64,000 bases of DNA from Ricordea florida. Taxonomy: Eukaryota; Cnidaria; Anthozoa; Corallimorpharia; Ricordeidae. A model generated the notes under the pieces. That model saw nothing but the letters and a program-made list of their open reading frames with translations, ran no database searches and was not told the DNA's origin. This document shows, one piece after another, positions 38,201 to 50,200 of this stretch. Made by a program: the position numbers and the translations under genes. Each line of letters begins with the position of its first letter. Position 1 is the stretch's first letter. The stretch lies in assembly GCA_949710005.1 (NCBI GenBank), contig OX453276.1, positions 35,005,947-35,069,946 on the forward strand, in the 5' to 3' direction.

Positions 38201-41200
38201 CCTTCATATTAACAATATGAACCGTACCCATAAACTCAGGAGTTCCTTCATATTAACAATATGAACCGTACCCATAAACTCAGGAGTTCCTTTAAGGGCC
38301 TTCATTTTGACACCTGTTTTGAGCTCCTGTGCTAAGCCAAAGTCGATCAGTTTGACGTCCCAGCTGTCTTTGCTGACACAAACGATGTTTTCAGGCTGTT
38401 AAGAAGAAGGCGAAAACCGATTATCGAGAAACATACATATCTCTGTTGTCTTTACATATCTCTATCACTATTTTGCGCATTCTGTGGTTACAGTTTTTCC
38501 CCTCTGTGATTTATGTATTTGACGGCTGAAAGAGAATTTTAACGTGCTCGCTATCCAAAAGGGCGCATCCTTTGACACACACACACCTTTATTGGTATTC
38601 ATTATCTTAATCAGTTAATTATAATTGGAAAATCTAACGATAGAAATTTCAATTACATCTGAGACAGAGCCGTTACCTTGACGTTCTAAACTAAATTATT
38701 ATCACCCAACTAGTGGACTAATGCAAATGCCGCAATCTGATTGGCTACGCTACTAGAGGACTATTAGTAATAGTCCTCGAGTAGCGAAATTCGTGGCGCT
38801 TTCTTTTGTTTTATTCCCAAATAAATCTTTCTTCAACTTGCATTTGCTAACTTTATCATTGCTTTTTCTGTCCGACTAGTTGGGTGATACTAAAACAATT
38901 AGACCCTTCGCCCTCAAGGGCTACGGGTCAATAGCCCATTCGGCTTCGCTATTGACCCGTAGCCCTTGCGGGCTACGGGTCTATTTGCTAAAACTTGTCA
39001 CATCTGGATTTTAAGCCAGAAGTTGTTTGTCGAGTTGTTGTATCGTCCCGCCGGGTTTACTTAGTTCTGCAAAGAATGACGCTGACTGCATGACGTTTCG
39101 ACAACCTGAGCGGAAGTCAACATCATGACTTACGTGTTTTTACGTGGTGGTATTTATCTCTCTGTTCAACGTTGTGATTGGTGGTTCAAGCCGTGATGTT
39201 ATTCGCTGTCTGTCAGTGAGGTCATGGTGTTATTGGCCGTTAAGACTCAGCATATGGCTCATACGGTCTCATTTTAACCTTACAGTTTGGTAGTTCTAGC
39301 AACCATGTAAAAAGACTTAGGGAAGAAATGTGAGAGAATCCGTTTCATACTTTAAGATCAAGATGCACAATGTTTTTGCTGTGCATGTACTTCAGGCCCT
39401 GTAGAAGCTGGTACATATAGTATGAAAGAATCTGTTTCATACTTTAAGATCAAGATGCACAATGTTTTTGCTGTGCATGTACTTCAGGCCCTGTAGAAGC
39501 TGGTACATATAGTATGAAGCCTCTCTCTCCGTCAAGCAATCAGCATCTGCCACGCGTTCAAATAGCTCTCCCCCAGAGACGCTGCATTTTGGCGGGAAAA
39601 AAGGAGGGAAACGTAACAACAGATCAGTAACCACATGCAATTCTAAAATGTTTTGAGATACAAAATAATACAGTTTTATCACATGGTTGTTTTTCAAATC
39701 TTGCCATTTGAGTACAAACTGACCCCCCAGCAACCTTCTCAAGGAGTAGTTTTAACAAGGGCGAAGCTAGTGGGGTCCTTGGGTGCCCGTGACCTCCCCT
39801 TTGTGTGACAATTGTTTTGCGTCCCTTGAATTCAGGTGGCGAAAACACGTGAATCCGAAATAATCAACAAGCAATCAATCTTTTCCAGTGCTAGATAGTT
39901 TCCTTTAGTAAAACAAGGTGTTGATGTCAACATGCCACTCTGGTAAGTACCCTGGGTGTGAAACAGTGTAACCCCCCCTTTGAAAACTCCTAGCCACGCC
40001 ACTGTTTAATCTAGCATTATTTTAGTGTATCATATCGTATATTGCATAGTAAAAAAAATATTGCCGCCATGAAATCCAGGAAGTTTGAGAAATCTGGTGT
40101 CAAATGATTGAAACCCAAAAGCAAGGAAAAAGAGTTTGAGCTAGCTGGGGATAGCGTGCAGTTCAAGATAACTGAGTTTATATACGCTATAGGTATGTGC
40201 CACCTGATAGGGTAAGGTGTTTGAGGTGCTTAGTCCTTAAGTCCTTTTGGTATTTTTGGTATTGTGATCCTCAGATATTCCTTAGATAGGGTCACTAAAT
40301 TGCATTATCCACTCCAACGAACAAAACGAAAAAGATTGGTTTACTAAAATTGTACTACACGCCTGAATACACGTTTTAAAGTTAATTTAACAAAGCAATT
40401 TTATATAAAACGACCTATCAGTTACACAATTATGAGTTTTCTTTTTTCCCTTGGATAGGGTGCCATTTCTTGGTTTTGGGCCTTAAAAAGCTCCTGAAAG
40501 AGTATAAAACATCTCCATTTTCTACTCTTAAATAGGGTCAGGTTTTGAGAACACTGGCGGCACACACCTATCCTAAATTATCGAGAGTTTAAGTTTTCAC
40601 TGTAGAGTTATAGAGTCTGCAATGCACTCACAATTCCATGACCATAATGATATTGTTTGACACGTCAAAGGCATCGATCAATCCTACAAGCCTCTTGTGA
40701 TGTAGCTGGTTCATAATGTTGATTTCACGCATGATATCGTCACGTGACGAGCCGCCACCGCTGGAACTGAGCCTGACGTACTTGGCGGCAAAAACTCTCT
40801 GAGTGGACTTCTCGACAACTCTTTTGACAACACCGAACTTTCCTCTGTTGAAAGGAACATGGGAAGACGACAACAGAAAAAAAAGACAATTGGTTAGTCA
40901 TTATTAAAAGCACGTTTGCCAGTGCGCTTAGAGACATGACCGCTCAGGAATAATGAGCTTCTGTTATAACAAAATAAAGAACATCAAATAAATGAAAGAT
41001 TCTCACAGTTACGTAAGCAACAGTCAGTTGCCAAGATATTAAGACCTGAAAAAAATCAGGCTTGAACTGAATTCGAACCCATGACCTTGCGATACCGGTA
41101 CAACGCTCTGATAAACTGAGCTTTCAAGAGAACTGGGAGCTGGTCTGGTGGGCTCCTGTCATTTGTGAGTTCGTACTGTACCCGTAGGAGATCAAAAAAG

Positions 41201-44200
41201 ATAAAGGATATAAGATGACAAGCATAAGACGTGCAACCTATATCAATACCACTTACAACATATGCCTCCAACACGTAGCGCCATTTGTCTCTGATTCTCA
41301 GCTAAAATTTAATATTACATTTTATCACAATGGAAAAACAATTTTTGAGAAGCTCTAGGAAAACGATAACCCAAAAAAGTTGCAGAGTTTGTCGAACCAG
41401 CACACCGCTGGCCAACATGAGACATTACACAACTGAACACACCACGGACTCACCCCTTAAGGGAACGTCCGCAGACCATGTCGATATACTCGGACATTTT
41501 GTTGACTAATACCTTGGTATCGTTTTATTAAGAAGCTCTTCAGGACTAAAGGACGTTTTATTACAGTTGTAAGTACATTGTCAGCTGGTACAATGTCGGC
41601 CGTGCTTTATTTTGTTTTAAGTGTATTTATATTACTGTACGTTTTCCCGTAGATTCGCTTCTACATCGTTGTTGTGATAAATAAAACCGTCCAACACCGA
41701 GGAGAATTCTTCAAAAGTGCATAGCACTGATAGGTAAAAAGTGCATAGCACAGGTAAAAGATATGAGAGCAAAACAGAAGTACCACGTATGCGAATTCTG
41801 TGAATCCAAATAAGCATGTGATCGAGCCTAAGGGAAAATAACTCGATATAAGCTAAAGGTTTAATTCATACAATTTCTCTTATGTAATACAACACAAAAT
41901 GAACTGACGAGTACAGAGAATTCATATACTGAGTTTGAAGTCCTTACTTTCCCAATTCTTCGTGCACGTCAAAGACATCCTCTGGTTTGGAGAGCTTGGG
42001 CGTGACAGGTGGTCTGGGTTCTAATTCCAAGTCCTCTGATGCTGAATAAGGTGTCAACAGTGTTACTTTTGCTTACACATAACCGTACCATATATCGTGA
42101 GTTAAATCGAGAATAAAAGGCACTTGCAAGCCATAGGAGGAAAGCAACTCATGAACATAAATATCCCTGTACACCCAGGAGTCAATTCAATAAAAGTTTT
42201 ACAACGGTAATTTAAAACTGTAGTCATTGTTTTAGATTTTGAAAACAATAGCTGCACTTGTAAATTACTCTTATAGAAGGTTTAGTAAGATGAATTCCTC
42301 AAATAGTATATGTTTTAGCAGGCATTCATGCATAGTAAATTGAGACTCTGTCTAGATCTCCAGGAACCTCCATCGATCATAACTCAATTGTTTCTGACAG
42401 AGAACAAAATCAACCGAACAATCAGTTGTTGCAGTCAAGCAAGTTCATGTAACCAGTGAATTGTCTTTCTGGCTCAAATAACAAGTAAAACTATCAGAGA
42501 TTAATTGTATGAACGCCGGGTAGTATGTTAAAAAGAGTCACCTGACGCGAGGAGGTCATGCTTGACGTGTCTGTAGGCAGGATCCTGTTGAACAAAAACA
42601 ACTTAGTTACACGTAGAAATAAGCATCACACCTTAGTTCAGAATGGACGTTCAAAGTGGGCCACATAGCACCCTTCTTCGCGATAAAATAAACTCTGGGT
42701 ACCATCCTACAGTACTGGGCTCCTAAAAATGCTGTTCAGTACATTTCCAAGGAACAGTCGTACTGCAAGGCTTGATTCACAGATAAAAAGTTCGAACCAC
42801 ACTGTATAGTAAAACAAACAGTACCACAGTACAGTACTGTTCAGTAGCTTTACAAAGAATAGTCGCACTGCATGGTTTGATCCACAGATGAAAAAGTTAG
42901 AACCATACTGCACAGTAAAACAAACAGCACCACAGTACAGTACTGTTCAGTAGCTTTACAAAGAATGGTCATACTGCATGGTTTGATCCACAGATGAAAA
43001 AGTTAGAACCACACTGTATAGTAAAACAAACAGTACCACAGTACAGTACTGTTCAGTAGCTCTCCAAAGAATGGCCATACTGCATGGTTTGACTTACAGA
43101 TGAAAAAGTGAGAACCACACTGATAGTAAAACAAACAGTACCACAGTACAGTACTGTTCAGTAGCCTTCCAAAGAATGGTCACACCGCATGGTTTGATTC
43201 ATAGGGGTATGAGCAAAGGATACCAAAACTGCTGAATTCTTTCCTTTTTGCGCTTGTTGTTTTTGTTAGCTTGTATTGGCACAGTAATATCAAAATTAAG
43301 ATTTAAGGTATAGAAATATTAGTCTGTAATATTTTAAACAAGCCTGAGATAAGAAAAGGCTCCAAGTACAGTACTCGTTGCTTTGGTTCCCAAATTTTTG
43401 AAAAACTCAAGATAATTCTGAGGGTATTGAACCTGGCGAGGCTCACATCTGGCTTGCAATAAGCCATTTCCAACGAACAGGGCCTCAGGTGAATAACATT
43501 TGCACAATTCCGGTTCGTGTAATTTCATTCATCTTGTCTACTCTAATTGAATCAGGGACCTTAACCAATGCCTTGTGTATGAGTTCACGAGAAGAGTTTC
43601 CATCTCTTTTGCAGCGTTTTCATGGCTACCGTGACCATAGACGAGTATAATTCGTCACCATAATAATATAAAACTCTGAAGAGTGAGCACATAATTGACT
43701 TCACATGAGCTTAATTGAGCCATGCAGTTAACGGAGCAGCACTCACGGCTGGCAAAGCTGCAGTGTTCGACAGCGTACCTATTTGTCAAGGATTACGCCG
43801 TTGTTCATGTTTGCATAGCACGACCGGATATTGAATTGCCGTTCATGGATTTCTAATCGGAAACCTATAATTGTTTTAGTGCTCCTCTTACCCGTGGGAA
43901 CACGGTAATTGCTGCATACTAATCAAAGCCTCGAGATAGAAATAACTTTCCAATGCAAACTAACGATCATTCTGCACGACAGTACATCGAAAAATTTACA
44001 AAGCACGTTCTTAATTCGATGTTCCTATTAGACAAAATTACTTCCAATTAAGAGGCCTACTTAACATTCAAACATACAACTATGAACTATAATGAACTGA
44101 CCTCTAATATTACATTCAACTGCTCAAAAAGTTTATCCATCGTTTATTGGCACCAGGATTTGAGTACCACGTGCTGTAGTGAAAGGGTCGGTAGCCATCT

Positions 44201-47200
44201 TACAATTTCTGAGATATCAGCTGCTTTTGTCTCGACGTTGAAGCAATTTGAATTACACATTTTTCCAATATCGAGGATAAATATCGAGTTAGGTCATGTT
44301 GTCGCCACAAAACACCAACACAACGTCCCCGCAGCACAAAAACACTTTACGCTCCGATGAATGCATTACGCGGTGGAATGTAAAAGTTATGACGGAAAAC
44401 AAATGGAAATGTGCTACGTAATGAAAAAGCCATTCCAGTGACTAATTGTTTTAACACTTGAAGAGCTGTGAATTACGGTGGAATTTTGCTTTAAAAGCAA
44501 TCGTACCAGCCGTCGAAAAGACAAGAGTTCCTATTTCTAAAATTACTATATTAATTTACGCGAAAAAATACAAGCTTTCATTTTAACGAACACCTGCAAG
44601 CAACACGGTTGGAAATTCTGTTACATCTTTTCCGCCGTTAGCTACCACTGTTGTTCGAAACAATCAGCTTAATTCCAAAAAGTCGAAAGCAAAGTTCAGG
44701 AGATATTTGTTTGCAGATTTGATTTCAATGCATTAGGGTTATATTCTCGCGAGTAGAAGTTCAAAGGTGTTTATTAGTGAGTAGATATGTTAACTAGTTG
44801 ACTTTCCCAGGACACGCCCGGCTGGACATCGAACTTCGTGGCCTCTTCGTAAGTTACGAAGCTGTTTATCGGGATCATGAAGCATTTGCGTCGCTTGATT
44901 ACGTTTCTACAGAGCTTGTGACGTGTTCTGTTTACCACTGAATAAGGTAAAGTGCACATGACTGTTTTGTACGTTCCTCCTTGTTAAAAGGAACACCTAA
45001 AAAAGCCTTCATTCAATTAAAATTAATTAATGCTTTTACTGAAATCTTAAAACTTAACTATTTCTCTCTTGATAATATAAGTTAGTTCTATGGCCTCAAG
45101 ATGGAGTCACTTGGGTGGTGGTCGCAACGTTCCGACTGCTTACTGCTAGTCTTCTTCAGGCGATGGGGTCGCCTGTTCTGGATTTTCAAGAAAGGTAAAG
45201 GAGGCAAACCACGTAAGACTTAACCCCAACAACATCAACGGGGACAATGGAATCGAAACAACGAAAGTGTGGATGCCGACAATCAGGAAACCATCATTAC
45301 CAAACCATCAGGAACAACCCAGAAAAAAAAACCACATATCTACAGCTCTCGTCGCCAACGGTTATCCTCCAGCCTTCCTGCAGAAAGTAACCAAAACCAA
45401 GAATCCAGCACCACTGGCAATCAGGAAACATAAAAACAAGCGCGGGACAAGCTAGCGGACGCCGGAGGAAAACATGGTGAACGCAAACAATGGCCGGATT
45501 GAAATGCACCAATCACAGCAGAACAACGTGATATATAATGCTACACCAGGAACAGTCGACATCATCGCCACTAGAAGACTAGCAGTAAGCAGTCGGAACG
45601 TCGCGACCACCACCCAAGTTACTCCGTCGTGAGACCATAGAAGTAATTCATATTATCATTGAAATTACCACGATGAATAACAATACTTTCCATAATATTT
45701 CCCTCTTGTTTTCGTAGAAACATTTCCACATCGTGTAGTAAAAAAAAGAAAACAATACAGCGCTGTTCACTGGCTTTCGATCCAAAGAATGATTGCATCA
45801 CATGGTTTGACAGATCGTAAAACGTTAGAACCACACTGTATACATATGGTAAAACAAACAGTGCCACAGAACTGTTCAGTAACTACAGTACTCAAAGAAT
45901 GGTCACACTGCATTTTATGCTGGGAGAATTTGGTATTAGTTTAATTCAATATCTTTGAGTTAATAATATTCTCAATTCTCATCTCCTGCTTCTTGACTTT
46001 GTACTTATATTGTACGGAGAAGTCGTACTTTGATCACTTATGAAAGAGTTATTATTGCATGCATGCACTTAACAACAACAATAACATTTTTGTGATTAAT
46101 ACCTCGTGTTTATCCAACATGGCGCTTGCCTCTTTTCTATGAGAGTTACTTGCTGTTCCTTCTTTTTCCTGAGTTTTTTGAACCTGGCCCATCTTAGCCC
46201 AAAGTTGTTCTTTTTCCTTCATCCATTGCTCCTGCTCGAGCTGTAATCCAATGTGTCTCTGTTGCAACTTCGTTAAATCATCCTTGGCGTATTCTAATCG
46301 AATTCCCAAGTCCTCGTTTTCTTCTCGAAGTTTCCGGTTCTCGTTTAATAGGTCCACAATGCGTGCGTTCAGTTCTTCGGTTTCGCTCTGCAGCTGTAGG
46401 GCTATTAAAACAGTCGCTTTGTTTCTCTCGTCGATCGCTTCGTCACGAGCCTTCACTGCTTCACCGTACAGCTCCTCTAATTCGGAACAGCGTTGTTGTA
46501 ATTCTTCTACTTCACTAAGCCCTTGAAAGAAACAAAGCGAGGAGAAAATTCAAGAGGAAAATTGTTCATATATTTTCTTAAAAATATATTTATTTTTTTT
46601 TTTTGGGGGGGGGGGAATCTCTTTTTCTCATAAGCTAAGTTTCTCGGAGATTTCCTCGCCACAGTCACTCCTTCCAAGTTGTATGCTTATTTTAAATTTA
46701 ATATTAATTAGCCTATTTAATATCTTTCGTCTTCTACTTGTAATTTATTCTGTGTGGCGAAATAATAAAATAATATAAAAATAATAAATAAATGAAGCCC
46801 AGCAAGTGCTCAATACCACTTTTCATTTCTTCAGTACACGATTAATCGAGTGACTGCAAGGAAGTTACATCGTTAAGTTACACAATGTTATGGTAAAACA
46901 GTTTCTTTATTTTGTTTTGCGTGACTTAACTTGCTCGGAGTAGAACTTTACGAATTGCAATTCTAATTAAACATGTGAACTGCGACTGGCAACTGTAGAA
47001 ACAGTGGTAAGATTTTCATGATTATAATCTTTCAGTAAATTTATTAAACCGTTTTAATCACCTGTAACATAGGAGAAACCCCCTTGTGTCTATTTTATAA
47101 CTTCAAAACTCTTCTAAATGTATGACTTCATACACATTCCTACCTCCTACGCAAACCGTTACCTTAGCAACCGGGATACTGGGAATTTTGGAAGTTTAAA

Positions 47201-50200
47201 CTACAGCAAGCAAACTTCTTGTGTAAATTTAAATTCTAAAAAAAAAACTACGTAAGACTGCAACAGCCACAAGATGTTGTCTTAGCTAATATAACTTTTA
47301 GAGGCGAGTTCTAAAGAGTTTGTTCATAACCATAATATCTAGCTGTGGATTATGGGAATTTTAACGAACTCAGTTTAAAGGTTTAAGCAAGTTCAAGGTC
47401 TGCAATCCTGGTCGTACTTGTTAAAAAAATTGTATCTTTAACAAGCGATGTAGAAATGTATATCCTAAGAATCTAGTCTAACGAGAAGTATTTTGTCTGT
47501 TCCGATTAAGTTTTCATATTAACGTAACGTGTAATTTGAAAACAATTCGCATCTGGCCCTAAAAGTAAGGGTAGCAAGCTTGAATGATTCGAGAGAAAAA
47601 AATAGTCCAAAAGGCTTAGTTCTTACCTAAATTAGGTAAAGCAGTGTAGTAGATTCTCGACGTTAGCGCAGTCACTTATGTTTTTCAAGTTTGTAAAATC
47701 GTATGAGCGAAATTAAACCATAAACTTTACTGAGTAAGAACTGCTCCAAGAGAGATAAGAGCAGTCCTACGTATCGAATTATGCCATTCCTTTGTTGCAA
47801 CCCCTGAGCGAAAAATTAAATTGTTAATTTAAGTTGAACAAAACAAAGCCACCCTACTGGAAAAAAACAACTAATACAAGAAGGCATTTTAAGACAATTG
47901 TTTGTTTTGTCAGTTCGACCATGAGATAAAGAACCCCAAACTACCCATTACCGCGTGATATATGAGCAACTTGCGATGACACGCTGTTTCGTCTGAGATC
48001 AAAACACAAAATGGCCAATAGACGAAGTACACTCTGCTGGAAAGCGGTACAGGAGCTGTTAGAACGTTCCATTTGCAAATACTCTTGCAAGATCTAATCG
48101 GCTTATAGGATAATTATAGCCTAAAGTGATGAGCAACCTTCATTTTCCGGAAACCGAAAGCCGACTGTATAATAAGAATGGGATTTGTGGAACAAAGAGG
48201 TGAACGAGTGAAAATTATCGATATTCTTGTTTGCTTTCGTCCTTGGAAAAGAGCCAAGATCTTTTGCAAAAAATTGTTGAAGAGAACCTTTGTTTACAGA
48301 AACACCATTGGTACCAGAAATGTACTGATAATTACAATTGGAAACATTGCCTCAGAAAATGTTGTTTCCAAATGAGCGGGGATATTTCATGTTAACGGGC
48401 CTCGTCGAAAGCAGCAAAATATCTCAAAGTAATTGGTGAAGTTTTACAAAAATGATTTAAATTCTTCAGATCCTTCAAGCATGCGCGATTATATCAACTG
48501 ATGCCGTCTTGCAAACCATTTGAAAATCATGATGAATCACATATCAAGCTAGTCTACGTATCAAACTCTGCTCATCGAAATGAGCCATGAGATTATGAAT
48601 TCGAAGAAATTTAAGTTCCCTAAATTAAAAAAGCTACGCTAGGTTCTTATTTACTATCGCCGTGTGGACAAAGCACAGGCATCCCAAGCTCACGTTTAAA
48701 TAAAGGGAATAATAATTTATCTATTTATTAGTATTAGCGTCACGGTACACTGTGTGAGCCGGAACGTGACCTTTCAGCTGACGCGGTATTAGATTACACG
48801 ACCGTTGAGAATATGAGCGCTTTATAAGACGATGTATGGGGAATAAAATAACTCTGATTTAGATCGCTAAATTCTTCATAATTACTACTTTTTTACGCTA
48901 GATTAATAAAATGAACTCACCTCTTGTGTGTCTGTTGTGTTTGATGGTTATTTTTGCCGTTTGAGGCTTTTATGCCACCGCTGTTATTCCTTTCATAAGA
49001 CGGAGTTGAAAAGGAAATAACAGCGGTGGCATAAAAGCCTCAAACGGCAAAAATAACCATCAAACACAACAGACACACAAGAGGTGAGTTCATTTTATTA
49101 ATCTAGCGTAAAAAAAAGTAGTAATTATGAAGAATTTAGCGATCTAAATCAGAGTTATTTTATTCCCCATACATCGTCTTATAAAGCGCTCATATTCTCA
49201 ACGGTCGTGTAATCTAATACCGCGTCAGCTGAAAGGTCACGTTCCGGCTCACACAGTGTACCGTGACGCTAATACTAATAAATAGATAAATTATTATTCC
49301 CTTTATTTAAACGTGAGCTTGGGATGCCTGTGGACAAAGTTGGATATCCAGTCGTATAAAGCACACACAGAGTCCCCTCTAAATTTTCCTTTTTTCAGCA
49401 AGACGAGATTTGCAACAAACGTTTCAGTTACTTCGTTGGCGAGCTACACATAAAGGAATACAATATTCCACGTTTCTTTACGTCTCTACTAGCAGCTGAG
49501 ATACAACGGCCCTTCCTCGCAATTAAATAATTCGGTTTTGTCTTGTAAATTAGCGCGAAAATCTAACATGCTTAACACTTCTCTGTGGCGTCGAATTAAA
49601 AGACGATACAGTCTAACAATAGTAAACAATATGCCGGAGGTATCTGTAATTAACTCGGCGGCAAATTCCTTTTGTTAGTTTCATTTTAACTCACAAACAA
49701 AGACATACTACTTCACGTACATTTCGTTGGTTCAACTCTACTCAAACTGCAGCTGATAAACAAGTAAAACTTTAATTTTCAGCACTTCGTTTGCAAGCTT
49801 GTACAGCTGTCTACTTTGAAGCAATTGAGAATCACGTTTTGCAAAAGTTTGTTACAAAAATTCCTGACCTCTCGAATATCGTATTTTCTTCACAAAAATT
49901 GAAAGGAAATGACAAAAAGCCTGGTACGCGTAATAAAGAAACGGCAAGGTGCATATCAAGGTGACGCCAGTTTAGCCGCAGGAAGTGAAAAGCTATTTAC
50001 TCTCTTGCGGGGTTCTGTTTGTTTATTAGAATGCCACGGTTTATGAGAGGCACACATAAATCACACAGTTAGAAAGCCTCGGCTGACAATCAAGAAGAAA
50101 GAAATTCCATTAAAATTTTAACTTTTAAGTCTTGTGGTCTTGCAATTACATTCACTGAAAAAGTTTTGTTCCCAACCACAAACGTCTTAGGTGAACTGAA

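Larger units (their letters stand above)
42585..46102 (-). other. Gene 2 intron of 3.5 kb
   Basis: It contains the 106-bp tandem array (42725-43205) and a Penelope-like fragment with inverted ends (45081-45650). The rest, 43206-45080, holds no feature I can name. Confidence 0.65.
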
